Shown here piece after piece: positions 37,817-51,126 of a stretch of 64,000 bases of DNA (position 1 is the first letter of the stretch; each line of letters starts with the position of its first letter). The position numbers were made by a program, and so were the translations under genes. The notes below the pieces were generated by a model. It saw only the letters and a program-made list of their open reading frames with translations. It was not told where the DNA came from and ran no database searches. The stretch is from Nemertoderma westbladi. Taxonomy: Eukaryota; Xenacoelomorpha; Nemertodermatida; Nemertodermatidae. The stretch spans positions 1 to 64,000 of the forward strand of contig JAUCBJ010008019.1 of NCBI GenBank assembly GCA_032718475.1, given 5' to 3'.

Positions 37817-39210
37817 AGGGCAACCTAACACTCTATGGTTCTTTTCGGGGAATCTCATTGATCTCGATTGCTGCAAAGCTATACAATAGGATTCTATTAA
37901 ATCGCATCAGGGATCCCATTGAGAGACTGCTCCGTGGAAATCAGAATGGGTTCCGCAAAGGTCGTGGGACCATGGAGCCCATTTTGGCACTTAGAAGGAT
38001 AATTGAAGAATTATCAAAAAAGAAAGACAGGCATCTGGCTGTTATCTTTGTTGACTTCTTCAAGGCCTTTGATTCAGTCTCTCACTCACGTATGTTCAGC
38101 ATACTTTCATTATATGGGATTCCTGATGAAATTATTGCAGCAATCAGATCAGTATACGATGGTTCGACAACATTTGTTTCTACTGTTGACGGTGACACAG
38201 AACCATTTGAAGTGTTATGGGGCGTCCTCCAAGGAGACACACTTGCACCATTTTTGTTCATTATTGTGGTTGACTATGTTCTACGCATGTCCTTAGATCA
38301 TCATAATGACGATGGGGTGATGATAACTCCACCTACTGGCTCCAGAAGTCGAGGAAATCCTGCCAAGTACCTAACTGATCTAGACTTTGCTGATGACTTA
38401 GGAGTACTCTCAGAATCATTAGAGGGAGCCCAACGTCTCCTCAGCTCATTAGAACATGCTGCTTCTAGTGTTGGTCTTTTTATTAACTCCAGAAAGACCA
38501 AAATTCTGACAGTTAACTTTGAAAGTCCTCAGCAAGTCTCTGATCGGATGAGCATAAGCTCAAAGGATGGTATGCTTGAGCATGTGGACGACTTCTGTTA
38601 CCTGGGATCTTGGATCCGGAAGTCAGGTGAGGACCTTCGAATACGTAAGGGAAAGGCATGGGCAGCCTTGAATAGGCTTTCCAGGATTTGGAAGTCACCG
38701 AGAATTAATCGGAAACTTAAGGTCCGATTATTTAGAGCAGCAGTAGTTCCAGTACTCCTCTACGGGAGTCCATGCTGGGCTCTAACTGCTGAGGACACCA
38801 AATCTCTGGATAGCACATTCACAAGAATGCTACGCCGTGTTCATTGTGTCAAGTACAATGCACACATCTCCAACCAGACACTATATAACATTGGAGGTGT
38901 CTCATTGGTTCCCCCAAGCTTGACACTAGAACAAAAGCGCCTCCGCTTTGCAGGACATTGATTTCGCCGTGAGGACCAGCCAGTGCATAATCTTGTACTT
39001 TGGCAGCCTCATGGAGTGAATAAGCATGGTGGACAGCCCATGACTTTCTTGAGACGCATCTTAAAGGACACTTGCCTTAAAGATGCGGATGATCTAGCAA
39101 ATGTTATCGGTGATAGGGAGTTGTGGCGGTGCAATTTTGTTGACAAGCCGGCACAGCATTCTTAAAAATGCAGCTGCAATGCAGCATGCCGATCCTAGTA
39201 GTAGTAGTAG
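37817..39210 (+). mobile_element. RTE-like LINE, copy E (5'-truncated, nested in the 5' UTR of copy F)
   Basis: Starts within the RT region and ends with the family 3' UTR and (TAG)n. Copy F sequence continues directly on both sides with at most 1-2 duplicated bases. Copy E is therefore younger than copy F. Confidence 0.93.
37858..39165 (+). pseudogene. LINE reverse transcriptase fragment, copy E
   Basis: The frame runs from the RT palm (FVDFFKAFDS, FADD) into the C-terminal region. One TGC-to-TGA stop at 38959-38961 falls in the conserved GHCFR segment; the frame then continues open to the natural end. The endonuclease and first RT motifs are absent because of 5' truncation. Confidence 0.9.
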
Positions 39211-39455
39211 CAGGGGTATATGGCCTGGCCAGGCAGATGGTGATCTACCAATGGCTGGTCAGGAGTAGAGTGTTCTCATGTCCACTCTGAGTGCACCTCA
39301 CTGCGACCTGCACCTGGCAGCAGGGGTACATGGCATGACCCAGCAGATGAGCTGCACAGCCAATGGTGGGTCATGTGCGCCAGAGTAGATATGGGTGATG
39401 GGCCTCATATCTGACTCCACTGCGACACCCACCCTATGGAACGGCAAACCAGGGT

Positions 39456-42400
39456 GTGGTATTTGCCCCGAGAGCTGACTCGTCAAAAAAGCACCCCCCA
39501 ACCCCCACTATGGATTACATTAGTAATGCGGAGGTCCGGCCACTAGAGGCCAGTGGAATTACCGGACACAATCGGCCTCACAGGCGTCAGCTATCTCCTG
39601 ACCGGCTGCCTGTCTCACCCCCTACTGGTGAAAGAGAAGCCAACAATTCTTTGAGTCCCTTTCCTGATGACCTTTCTGGCCCAAACCCTGGGTCACCAGG
39701 GAGGCCAGATTGTGAGGGGGAGAGGGATTCTGGAGTTGGAGGCTACTCTCATGTTCCACCCCGACCAACAAAGCCATTGGTGAATCTGAGGCAAGTGACT
39801 AGACTAACCTCAGTAAACACCCTAACACTCGGGTCCCCAATGCGACAAGGTGAGCTGACTGCCTTGGCAGATAAGCTTTCTCTTAGCGCAGTGGGTGTTC
39901 AAGAGCACCGAATGCAGACTGGACAGACTGATGAGGTTCCGATTAAGGACATAGGGGGCGGTTGGCGACTCGCCCTCGCGTCAGCAGATGATAGTGGCAA
40001 TGGTGGTGTTGGTCTATTGATGAATCCATCTGCACATGCAGCATTGGACAAAATAGACCAAATCTCTAACCGCATCATCCGTTGCCACTTCTCATGTTCT
40101 GGAAGACTGGCTAAGAAGTTTCCTAAGGTGGTTCTGATTGTGTGCTACTCTCCAACTAGTGTTGCCCCTGTAGAGGAGGTGGAAAATTTCTACCACAATC
40201 TACAAGCAGCTACTGATGGAGTGGATCAGCATGCATTCTTAACATTCCTGGGAGACTTTAATGCAAGTCTGCATCAATCACATACATCGCCCTGGGTTTA
40301 TAGCAATAGTGTCAACTGAAATTCCATCCATCTTCTGGATTTTATCTCTGGAAATGGATTGTTTTCGGCTGGAACCCAGTTCAAGAAGCGAACTGGAAAG
40401 CTATGGACTCATAGTGGGCCCAGTGGTCACAAGTCCCAGATAGACCATATTCTGTTTCGTAGGAAGTACAGGAGCTCTATACAAGACTATAATGCATTTA
40501 CACTTCGACACTTCTCCAGTGATCACCGCCTTATTGTGGCCAAGGTAAGACTTAGTCTGCGTGCTAACAGAACAACGAAATCTGCCTTGCCGCGGCATGA
40601 CTGGTCCTCTCTGTTGCAACAGCCAAGTGTGAGATCCAGCTTCACACTACAGCTGAGCAACAGGTATGAGGTTCTTGCCTCTGAGGCGGCAGATCACTGT
40701 GAGGGCTATACTGCCTTCACAGAAGCAGCTGCAGAAACAGTTCCTGTATACTCTCGAAACAGGAAAAGGGCCCCCTGGACTGACAACAAAATCCAGAAGT
40801 GCCGAAATTACCTATATAAGGCGCAGAAAGAGTCCCGACTCAAACAGACTACAGCGGCCAAGAATGCAGTTAAGGCTGCATCTAGGTCCCTGAATAGGCA
40901 GTACTCTGTTAATCTACAGGAGCTAATAAACCAACAGGTTGATGCCATCAATGATGCTGACGACAGCAGGCAATCATCCCTGGCATGGAAATCGATCAAC
41001 TTGCTTACTGGGCGGAAAAGCCAACCAACAACCAAGGTTAAGGCTGAATCACCAGCCGATCGCCTCAATGGTTGGATGGCCCACTTTGAAAAGCTCCTCA
41101 ATAATGACAGGGTTTTGCCTGATAACTTTATAGAAGTAAAAGTGTCTGAGTCTGTACTCCCAGATATTCCCATTGGCGATATCTCCTTTGCAGAAGTGAA
41201 GGCTGCTGCAAAGAGCATTAAGACCAATCGTGCCAGTGGAGTAGATGGTGTTCCCCCTGAGGTCTTTAAAATACCTGAGTGTTTAAAGCTCATCTATCCC
41301 ATCATAGTAGACATGTACCGAACAACAAGAGTCCCACAAGAAATGAAAACAAATAAGTTGGTGCCAGTTCCCAAGAAGGGCAACCTAACACTCTATGGTT
41401 CTTTTCGGGGAATCTCATTGATCTCGATTGCTGCAAAGCTATACAATAGAATTCTATTAAATCGCATCAGGGATCCCATTGAGAGACTGCTCCGTGGAAA
41501 TCAGAATGGGTTCCGTAAAGGTCGTGGGACCATGGAACCCATTTTGGCACTTAGAAGGATAATTGAAGAGTTATCAAAAAAGAAAGACTGGCATCTGGCT
41601 GTTATCTTTGTTGACTTCTTCAAGGCCTTTGATTCAGTCTCCCACTCACGTATGTTCAGCATTCTTTCATTATATGGATTCCTGATGAAATTATTGCAGC
41701 AATCAGATCAGTATACGATGGTTCGACAACATTTGTGTCTACTGTTGATGGTGACACAGAACCATTTGAAGTGTTAGGGGGCGTCCTCCAGGGAGACACA
41801 CTTGCACCATTCTTGTTCATAATTGTGGTTGACTATGTTCTACACATGTCCTTAGATCATCATAATTCATAATGATGATGGTGTGATGTTAACTCCACAT
41901 ACTGGCTCCGGAAAGTCGAGGAAATCCTGCCAAGTACCTAACTGATCTAGACTTTGCTGATGACTTAGGAGTACTCTCAGAATCACTAGAGGGAGCCCAA
42001 CGGCTCCTCAGCTCATTAGAACATAGTGTTGGTCTTTTTATTAACTCCAGAAACACCAAAATTTTAACAGTTAACTTTGACAGTCCTCAGCAAGTCTCTG
42101 ATCGGATGAGCATAAGCTCAAAGGATGGTATGCATGAGCATGTGGACGACTTCTGTTACCTGGGATCATGGATCCGGAAGTCAGGTGAGGACCTCGAATA
42201 CGTAAGGGAAAGGCATGGGCAGCCTTGAATAGGCTTTCCAGGATTTGGAAGTCACCGAGAATTAATCGGAAACTCAAGGTCCGATTATTTAGAGCAGCAG
42301 TAGTTCCAGTACTTCTCTATGGGAGTCCATGCTGGGCTCTAACTGCTGAGGACACCAAATCTCTGGATGGCACATTCACAAGAATGCTACGCCGGGATCA

Positions 42401-42640
42401 TAGTGTCAAGTACAATGCACACATCTCCAACCAGACACTATAACCAAGCTTGACACTAGAACAAAATCGCCTCCGCTTTGCAGGACATTGCTTTGCCGTG
42501 AGGACCAGCCAGTGCATAATCTTGTACTTTGGCAGCCTCATGGAGTGAATAAGCATGGTGGACAATAAGCATGGAGTGAATAAGCATGGTGATAGGGAGT
42601 TGTGGCGGCGCAATTTTGTCGACAAGCCGGCACAGCATTC
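39456..42640 (+). pseudogene. LINE endonuclease-reverse transcriptase, copy F, heavily broken
   Basis: The N-terminal endonuclease is open to a CGA-to-TGA stop at 40317-40319, then the same frame continues into the RT. A one-base deletion near 41680 shifts the frame just before RT motif B. Downstream are a 9-bp duplication near 41866, small deletions, and losses near 42440 and 42560 that remove parts of the C-terminal region. A 12-bp in-frame loss lies near 40727. The load of lesions makes this the oldest full-length copy in the window. Confidence 0.9.
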
Positions 42641-42763
42641 TTAAAAATGCAGCTGCAATGCAGCATGCCGATACTAGTAGTATATGTGGTGTGTCTGATA
42701 GTACCCGAAACGCACATAATTACAGTTAGTGACATGCGGTACATGAACGTCTACCATTTTTAG

Positions 42764-42800
42764 GAAGATAGACCAATGAAAATTGACCTTGAAGCTGAAG
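42764..42800 (+). CDS. zfpm: FOG/ZFPM gene, candidate small internal exon
   Basis: Acceptor CCATTTTTAG and donor GTAGAA bound 37 bp encoding EDRPMKIDLEAE plus one base. That base joins the two-base start of the next exon in phase, giving Val before the first zinc finger. The phase fit and splice signals support it; its shortness limits confidence. Confidence 0.45.
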
Positions 42801-43488
42801 GTAGAAATCAGGTGTGTTTATGAATATCTGTATTTGTAATAGACCAAACTTTATTCCTGAAAGTCAGTTATAACAGTTAAAAGAACAATTTCGTGGAAAA
42901 AAATCCTATAAAACTATTTTTCTTTTTGTTGACTCTTATTAACTCTCTCTCTGATTTATAGTTTGTTTATTGGTGCGAATTTATTGATTTATTAATAATA
43001 CGTTGAACTAGAACATTAAATAACTATTGTTTTATAAATTTAGACGGGGGGGGGGGGGGGGGGGGTCGACTTATTGCGAAATACATTTTACTATATGAGT
43101 GAATTGGATTGTTTGTTAGTTTTGTACAGATTATATAAATATTTGAGATAAACTTTTCGTAATTTTTCATTCCTTGGATCTGATCCGCAACAAAAGTTAC
43201 TCGAATCATAGGATCATAGGTTGAGTTGAAGAAGAGTTACAGTGATGAATTATTGTGGTAGTTTTAACAAATTTATGAAGATGACCTTTTCACTTTTCTC
43301 CAGTAGCAGATGTTGAGGAGCTAACTTAAGAAAAGAAACATTAAAATGGTTCATTTCTGTCTAATTTTCAAAATTCTGTAAAATGCCATATAGAAGTAAA
43401 CATGCATAAGATTTATAGTTTTGCATAATTTTAAAATTGTGTTAATCATCAATTATGAAGACTCATTACAGCAATTTTTTTTTTTCAG
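42801..43488 (+). other. Intron before the last FOG/ZFPM exon, with a (G)20 tract
   Basis: AT-rich sequence with a run of 20 G at 43046-43065, ending in a long poly-T and CAG acceptor. Confidence 0.55.
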
Positions 43489-45533
43489 TGAGTCGTTTGT
43501 TTGGATGCAAAAACTGTTCGGCCATATTCCACAAGGCAGAGAACCTTGAAATCCATCAAACTCATTACTGCAGTAAACCTAACGACCAATCAAAATCCAG
43601 AACAAACATTCCTGGCCAATCAACTCATGGAATATTTGTAACATGTCACATCTGTGACATACATTTCCCATCCAAACAGAACCTTGTGGACCACATCTCG
43701 AGTCGCCACTCCCCACTCATTCGCTACTGCTGCACCTACTGTCGCGTTTCCTTCTCAATCCACGTCAACTGCGTCCAACATATGAGCGTCCACTGTATGC
43801 TCACCCCATCGCCCCACGTCTGTACCGAGTGCAACACGACCCACATCAATGTGGACTCCTTCCTGTACCACGCCAGTCGGTACCACATTGCGGTGACGGC
43901 GCCGCAAGCCACAGAGTTGGAATTGAATAAGTCCGTGGCGAGTTTCAGTACCTCCATGGACGTATGTCCGGAGTGCAAGTCTGGGTTCGTACGAGTCCTC
44001 AATATGGTTGCTCACGTGCACGGTCACGTGGTAGACGAACACGCAATGATCCCGCTAAACCTCAACAAAGAAGCAGCTCAATTGGCAAAACAAAGAATTG
44101 ATTCGAAAATGGAATTTTTGAAACATTGGTGCAGCTCATCCAGTAAGTTTCTTAAAAGTGCTTCAAATGATAGTAGGATGTCATTAACGAGCCCGCCAAA
44201 AGTCAAACAACTAATTACACAAATTGTTGATTCATCCGGCGCAGAAGGAAATTCCAATAGAGTCGACATTGTTAGACATTCTAACGACAGCGTTATTGTA
44301 GAGAGCGGAAAGGAATTAATAAGGCGAACTAACGACAACGGTAATCAGTCCAGTAACCATCCCATTAGTTCGGGAAGCGCCGTAGTAGATGTAAATAATT
44401 CCCGTAATCACGCAGATAATGATACGTCGTCGGCAGTAATTGAATGTGCGACTACCGGAGATTTGTCTACCGATGTTGTTGGAAAGGTTGTTAATTCTAG
44501 TGAATTACTCGATCAACTTTTAGTGAACTCTTCGTATGCGATGCCATCTACAGCCAGTTTGGCCTTCAAATCGAATATGTATTGCTTCTCTTGCGGCATC
44601 CAGTTTACCAGTTTGTCGAATTTTAATACTCATAAATTGCATTATTGCAAAAATAGGTTGATCCCAAGAAATGTTGGCGAGCCTCGCCCTGCGTTGGCCT
44701 CTGTTGAACGCGAGTTCGCGGCTAGAGATTCCACTAGAGACGCCGCCCAGCGGCATTGCCACCAATGCAATATAACATTCAATCTGGAGGCGAGTTATTC
44801 CGCGCACAAGGAGTTCTACTGTTGGATGCGTCAATCGGAAACCCAAAGTTCTCCGGAACATGGTTGCCATGGGAACGAGTCCTTTAGCCCTACAACCTCC
44901 CGGTTTCCCTCACCGCCGCCGCCGGTTGCTGGGGTTACCGAAGAGATTCCGTCAGCGAACGACCGTAAATCTCGATCCCCATCCAAGAAGTTCCTCTGCA
45001 ATAAGGAACAGGCGCCTTTCCAGTGCCCAAACTGCCCCGTCAAGTTCAACCATTTAGATAATTTGGCAGTTCATCGACGGTTTTATTGCAGAGACATCGA
45101 TAATGACGTCATTTCCGGCTGGCCGGGTTCGGTAAATACTCAACCTGGACTGGATGGGCTCATCGACGAACCTGATGGAGAGAGAGAAATGTTTGACAAC
45201 CCGGCGAAAAAGAAGATGAAACTATCTATGAAACAACATGGAATGGGTATCGATTTGTCTAAAGCCGACAACAACGACATTGAAAGGGATACCCGACAAT
45301 CCAAGTCTCTGATGTATCGATGTTTATTTTGTTTTGCGAGTTTCGAATCTGCGGACGTTATAACATCACATCTCACACGGTTCCATAGATGCGTAAATTA
45401 CGCAATGGTAAACTCTCTTGTAACGTCTGGTCGTTCTGGTAACGGGCAGGAACTAATGTTAGGAACTAGAGACAGTGAGGATGGGAGTTGTTCCTCAGAT
45501 AATAATAGGTGTATTTCTTTACCGTTGTGGTAA
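43489..45533 (+). CDS. zfpm: Friend-of-GATA (FOG/ZFPM, U-shaped) zinc-finger cofactor, large terminal exon
   Basis: About 680 residues from the acceptor TTTTTTTCAG to TAA. Nine zinc-finger modules are visible. The first (43503-43571) is C2HC (CKNC ... H ... HYC). Four C2H2-like fingers follow at about 43644, 43727, 43820 and 43965. Three typical FOG C2HC fingers follow near 44580, 44755 and 45021, with the signatures CFSCGIQFTSLSNF, CHQCNITF and CPNCPVKFNHLDN. A last finger lies near 45319. IDLSK at 45249-45263 matches the CtBP-binding PxDLS motif of FOG proteins, with Gly in place of Pro. FOG proteins bind the N-finger of GATA factors through C2HC fingers and modulate transcription in the nucleus. 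A large last exon carrying most fingers is usual for this family. The N-terminal exons lie upstream and are largely unseen. Confidence 0.88.
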
Positions 45534-46633
45534 TAATATTGATATTGTATCCCTCTACATGTCTTAGTTAAATATGTTTACTTTTAAATCGTATTTCATT
45601 TTTTAGAAGTGGAATTATAATAATTCATTACATGGGATAAAAGTAGAACTTTTTTTCACTATTTTCGAGGCATTTTATTTACCGAACCCCAGTGAGGTTA
45701 ATAAAGGGTCGAGAGAATATTGAAAAAATAAATGATCTACGTTATTTTTCCCATGTAATACGTAATTTTATTCTTAAATTGGTACGTTTTTGTTGCTAAA
45801 TTCTTTAATAAAACATAGCGATATACTACAGTACAGTAGTGTTACAAAATAAATTGAACTGCAGTAGTTTACTGTATTGCTTCCATAGTTACTGCGATTC
45901 TAATTATTGTACTCTTCAACTCCTAGTGCTGCCTTACTCAATGTTACAATAATTTAGCTAATTTAGCTTAACTACTTAAACCAATATTGGATATTGAGTT
46001 CCGTTTTAGAGTATGCCTTTGCAGACGCACTAAAGTTGCAGTTTTGACTGTTTGAATGAATTTTGCTCAAATTACTTGCAAACCCTTTCTACGACCATGC
46101 TATTTCAACATATTTAATAAAATTTAAGAAATTCCATCAATTTTACTTTTTTCGCCGGGAAAAAAGTAAAATCAATGCAATCCTATGGTTTACTGTTTTT
46201 CCCTATGGAAAAAAAGTGAAACTTTTACTCCCGGTTTTGGTCGAAATTCGAGTGAAAAAGTAACAATTTACGAATAAAAATATTATTATTATATTTCCAA
46301 TTACGCGAAATGAAATTTAGTAATAAAGCGATCGTGATTGCTAATTATTTAATATTTTGTAGCGGTATAAGTTTTGGTGGCTGTTAGCGTTTATAATTAT
46401 TTTATTTATTTGAGTTTGTAAATACGATTTGTATTTGGTTGTTAAGTGGGAGGTTGTCAGTGATATCCATAAATTTTGCAACTCAAACAGCTGTAATTGA
46501 ATAAACGACGTACCCATTGATTGAGAGACGTACTCCTGTTCTCATAGCAGCTACTCTACTTCCTTAAATTATGTTTCGCATAAATTGTTGCCTCACATTT
46601 AACAATTGATAAAGACAGCAGTATTTTAGATGG
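45534..46633 (+). other. 3' UTR and flank of the FOG/ZFPM gene
   Basis: AT-rich, no further exon. AATAAA hexamers at 45700-45705 and 45727-45732 are plausible poly(A) signals. The 66-codon open frame near 46063 shows no coding character. Confidence 0.55.
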
Positions 46634-49600
46634 TGGTTCAATGTGGTTAATTATGTTCGGTAATGTGGTTAATTATGTTCGGTAATGTGGTTAATTAGGT
46701 TCGGTAATGTGGTTAATTAGGTTCGCTAATGTGTTTAATTAGGTTAGCTAATGTGTTTAAGAAATGGTTAATTATGTCTGGTAATGTGGTTAATTAGGTT
46801 AAAGTACTGTGGTTAATTATGTTCGGTAATGTGGTTAATTATGTTCGGTAATGTGGTTAATTAGGTTCGGTAATGTGGTTAATTAGGTTCGCTAATGTGT
46901 TTAATTAGTTTCGGTAATGTGGTTAATTAGGTTCGGTAATGTGGTTAATTAGGTTCGCTAATGTGTTTAATTAGTTTTGGTAATGTGGTTAATTAGGTTC
47001 GGTAATGTGTTTAATTAGGTTCGGTAATGTGGTTAATTAGGTTCGCTAATGTGTTTAATTAGGTTAGCTAATGTGTTTAAGAAATGGTTAATTATGTCTG
47101 GTAATGTGGTTAATTAGGTTCAAGTACTGTGGTTAATTATGTTCGGTAATGTGGTTAATTATGTTCGGTAATGTGGTTAATTAGGTTCGGTAATGTGGTT
47201 AATTAGGTTCGCTAATGTGTTTAATTAGTTTCGGTAATGTGGTTAATTAGGTTCGGTAATGTGTTTAATTAGGTTCGGTAATGTGGTTAATTAGGTTCGC
47301 TAATGTGTTTAATTAGGTTCGCTAATGTGTTTAAGAAATGGTTAATTATGTCTGGTAATGTGGTTAATTAGGTTCAAGTACTGTGGTTAATTAGGTTCGG
47401 TAATGTGTTTAATTAGGTTCGGTAATGTGGTTAATTAGGTTCGCTAATGTGTTTAATTAGGTTCGCAAATGTGTTTAATTAGGTTCGGTAATGTGGTTAA
47501 TTATGTTCGGTAATGTGGTTAATTAGGTTCAAGTACTGTGGTTAATTAGGTTCGATAATGTGGTTAATTAGATTCGGTAATGTGTTTAATTAGGTTCGGT
47601 AATGTAGTTAATTAGGTTCGCTAATGTGGTTAATTAGGTTCGGCAATGTGGTTAATTAGGTTCGATAATGTGGTTAATTAGGTTCGCTAATGTGGTTAAT
47701 TAGGTTCGGCAATGTGGTTAATTAGGTTCGATAATGTGTTTAATTAGGTTCGGTAATGTGGTTAATTAGGTTCGCTAATGTGGTTAATTAGGTTCGGCAA
47801 TGTGGTTAATTAGGTTCGATAATGTGGTTAATTAGGTTCGCTAATGTGGTTAATTAGGTTCGGTAATGTGTTTAATTAGGTTCGGTAATGTGGTTAATTA
47901 GTTTAGCTAATGTAGTTAATTAAGTTCGGTAATGTTGTTTATTAGGTCCGGTAATGTGTTTAATTAGGTTCGGTAATGTGGTTAATTAGGTTCGCTAATG
48001 TGGTTAATTAGGTTCGCTAATGTGGTTAATTAGGTTCGGCAATGTGGTTAATTAGGTTCGATAATGTGTTTAATTAGGTTCGGTAATGTGGTTAATTAGG
48101 TTCGCTAATGTGGTTAATTAGGTTCGGCAATGTGGTTAATTAGGTTCGATAATGTGGTTAATTAGGTTCGCTAATGTGGTTAATTAGGTTCGGTAATGTG
48201 TTTAATTAGGTTCGGTAATGTGGTTAATTAGTTTAGCTAATGTAGTTAATTAAGTTCGGTAATGTTGTTTATTAGGTCCGGTAATGTGTTTAATTAGGTT
48301 CGGTAATGTGGTTAATTAGGTTCGCTAATGTGGTTAATTAGGTTCGGCAATGTGGTTAATTAGGTTCGATAATGTGGTTAATTAGGTTCGGTAATGTGTT
48401 TAATAAGGTTCACTAATGTGGTTAATTAGGTTCGGTAATGTGGTTAATTAGGTTCGGTAATGTGGTTAATTAGGTTCGGTAATGTGTTTAATTAGGTTCG
48501 GTAATATGTTTAATTAGGTTCGCTAATGTGTTTAATTAGGTTCGCTAATGTGTTTAATTCGGTTCGGTAATGTGTTTAATTAGGTTCGGTAATGTGGTTT
48601 ATTAGGTCCGGTAATGTGGTTAAATAGTTTCGGTAATGTGGTTAAGAAAGTTTGTTAATGTGGTTAATAAGGTTCGGTAATGTGGTTAATTAGGTTCGGT
48701 AATGTGGTTAATTAGGTTCGGTAATGTGTTTAATTAGGTTCGGTAATGTGGTTAATTAGGTTCGCTAATGTGGTTAATTAGGTTCGGTAATGTGTTTAAT
48801 TAGGTTCGGTGATGTGGTTAATTAGGTTCGCTAATGTGGTTAATTAGGTTCGGTAATGTGGTTAATTAGGTTCGGTAATGTGTTTAATTAGGTCCGGTAA
48901 TGTGTTTAATTAGGTTCGCTAATGTGGTTAATTAGGTCGGTAATGTGGTTAATTAGGTTTGGTAATGTGTTTAATTAGGTTCGGTAATGTGGTTAATTAG
49001 GTTCGCTAATGTGGTTAATTAGGTTTTGTAATGTGTTTAATTATGTTCGGTAATGTGTTTAATTAGGTTCGCTAAAGTGTTTAATTAGGTTCGCTAATGT
49101 GTTTAATTAGGTTCGGTAATGTGGTTAATTAGGTTCGGTAATGTGTTTAATTAGGTTCGGTAATCTGGTTTATTAGGTCCGGTAATGGGTTAAATAGTTT
49201 TGGTAATGTGGTTAAGAAAGTTTGCTAATGTGGTTAATAAGGTTCGGTAATGTGGTTAATTAGGTTCGCTAATGTGGTTAATTAGGTTCGGTAATGTGTT
49301 TAATTAGGTTCGGTAATGTGGTTAATTAGGTTCGCTAATGTGGTTAATTAGGTTCGGTAATGTGTTTAATTAGGTTCGCTAATGTGGTTAATTAGGTTCG
49401 GTAATGTGGTTAATTAGGTTCGGTAATGCGGTTAATTAGGTTCGGTAATGTGTTTAATTAGGTTCGGTAATATGTTTAATTAGGTTCGCTAATGTGTTTA
49501 ATTAGGTTCGCTAATGCGTTTAATTAGGTTCGGTAATGTGTTTAATTAGGTTCGGTAATGTGGTTTATTAGGTCCGCTAATGTGGTTAAATAGTTTCGGT

Positions 49601-49830
49601 AATGTGGTTAAGAAAGTTTGCTAATGTGGTTAATAAGGTTCGGTAATGTGGTTAATTAGGTTCGGTAATGTGGTTAATTAGGTTCGGTAATGTGTTTAAT
49701 TAGGTTCGGTAATGTGGTTAATTAGGTTCGCTAATGTGGTTAATTAGGTTCGGTAATGTGTTTAATTAGGTTCGGTAATGTGGTTAATTAGGTTCGCTAA
49801 TGTGGTTAATTAGGTTCGGTAATGTGGTTA
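46634..49830. repeat. 22-bp minisatellite with TTAATTA core, left part
   Basis: Units carry GGTTAATTAGG and TAATGTGG with a 22-bp period and frequent variants. A distinctive block around AAGAAATGGTTAATTATG recurs at about 46758, 47080 and 47332 and again in the right part, so higher-order duplication is visible. Confidence 0.97.
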
Positions 49831-51126
49831 CTACTACTACTACTACTAGGATCGGCATGCTGCATTGCAGCTGCATTTTTAAGAATGCTGTGCCGGCTTG
49901 TCAACAAAATTGCACCGCCACAACTCCCTATCACCCATGACATTTGCTAGATCATCCGCATCTTTAAGGCCAGTGTCCTTTAAGATGCGTCTCAAGAAAG
50001 TCATGGGCTGTCCACCATGCTTATTCACTCCATGAGGCTGCCAAAGTACAAGATTATGCACTGGCTGGTCCTCACGGCGAAAGCAATGTCCTGGAAAGCG
50101 GAGGCGAATTTGTTCTAGTGTCAAGCTTGGGGGAACCAATGAGACACCTCCAATGTTATATAGTGTCTGGTTGGAGATGTGTGCATTGTACTTGACACAA
50201 TGAACCCGGCGTAGCATTCTTGTGAATGTGCCATCCAGAGATTTGGTGTCCTCAGTAGTTAGAGCCCAGCATGGACTCCCGTAGAGGAGTACTGGAACTA
50301 CTGCTGCTCTAAATAATCGGACCTTAAGTTTCCGATTAATTCTCGGTGACTTCCAAATCCTGGAAAGCCTATTCAAGGCTGCCCATGCCTTTCCCTTACG
50401 TATTCGAAGGTCCTCACCTGACTTCCGGATCCATGATCCCAGGTAACAGAAGTCGTCCACATGCTCAAGCATACCATCCTTTGAGCTTATGCTCATCCGA
50501 TCAGAGACTTGCTGAGGACTTTCAAAGTTAACTGTCATAATTTTGGTCTTTCTGGAGTTAATAAAAAGACCAACACTAGAAGCAGCATGTTCTAATGAGC
50601 TGAGGAGCCGTTGGGCTCCCTCTAATGATTCTGAGAGTACTCCTAAGTCATCAGCAAAGTCTAGATCAGTTAGGTACTTGGCAGGATTTCCTCGACTTCT
50701 GGAGCCAGTAGGTGGAGTTATCATCACCCCATCTTCATTATGATGATCTAAGGACATGCGTAGAACATAGTCAACCACAATAATGAACAAGAATGGTGCA
50801 AGTGTGTCTCCTTGGAGGACGCCCCATAACACTTCAAATGGTTCTGTGTCACCGTCAACAGTAGACACAAATGTTGTCGAACCATCGTATACTGATCTGA
50901 TTGCTGCAATAATTTCATCAGGAATCCCATATAATGAAAGTATGCTGAACATACGTGAGCGAGAGACTGAATCAAAGGCCTTGAAGAAGTCAACAAAGAT
51001 AACAGCCAGATGCCTGTCTTTCTTTTTTGATAATTCTTCAATTATCCTTCTAAGTGCCAAAATGGGCTCCATGGTCCCACGACCTTTACGGAACCCATTC
51101 TGATTTCCACGGAGCAGTCTCTCAAT
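49831..51126 (-). mobile_element. RTE-like LINE, copy G (5'-truncated, inside the minisatellite)
   Basis: The family 3' end with a long (TAG)n tail lies at the left and the element stops within the RT at the right. The minisatellite continues on both sides. No clear target duplication is visible beyond a base or two shared with the repeat. Confidence 0.95.
49879..51124 (-). pseudogene. LINE reverse transcriptase fragment, copy G
   Basis: About 410 codons stay open without a stop, from NGFRKGRGT through FVDFFKAFDS, GVLQGDTLAPFLF and FADD to the natural C-terminus. The endonuclease and early RT motifs are lost by 5' truncation, so it cannot be functional. Confidence 0.92.

Larger units (their letters stand above)
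37629..42680 (+). mobile_element. RTE-like LINE, copy F (full length, decayed, interrupted by copy E)
   Basis: The 5' UTR starts GGTCAGGTCAGG, is broken by LINE copy E, and resumes at 39211 exactly where copies A and B are uninterrupted. The body runs to the usual 3' UTR with a short TAG tail. No convincing target duplication was found. It lies upstream of the small FOG exon, probably in an intron of that gene or just outside it. Confidence 0.92.

Noticed and set aside
37600-42755. GGTAGACGTT and AACGTCTACC flanking LINE copy F as element ends
   Set aside because: Only 10 bp, inverted and not direct, and separated from the LINE ends by 20-70 bp; probably chance.
43736-45376. Antisense frames across the FOG exon
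   Set aside because: They mirror the zinc-finger coding strand and have no independent support.
46063-46263. 66-codon open frame downstream of FOG
   Set aside because: AT-rich, Lys/Phe-biased and without recognisable motif or splice context.
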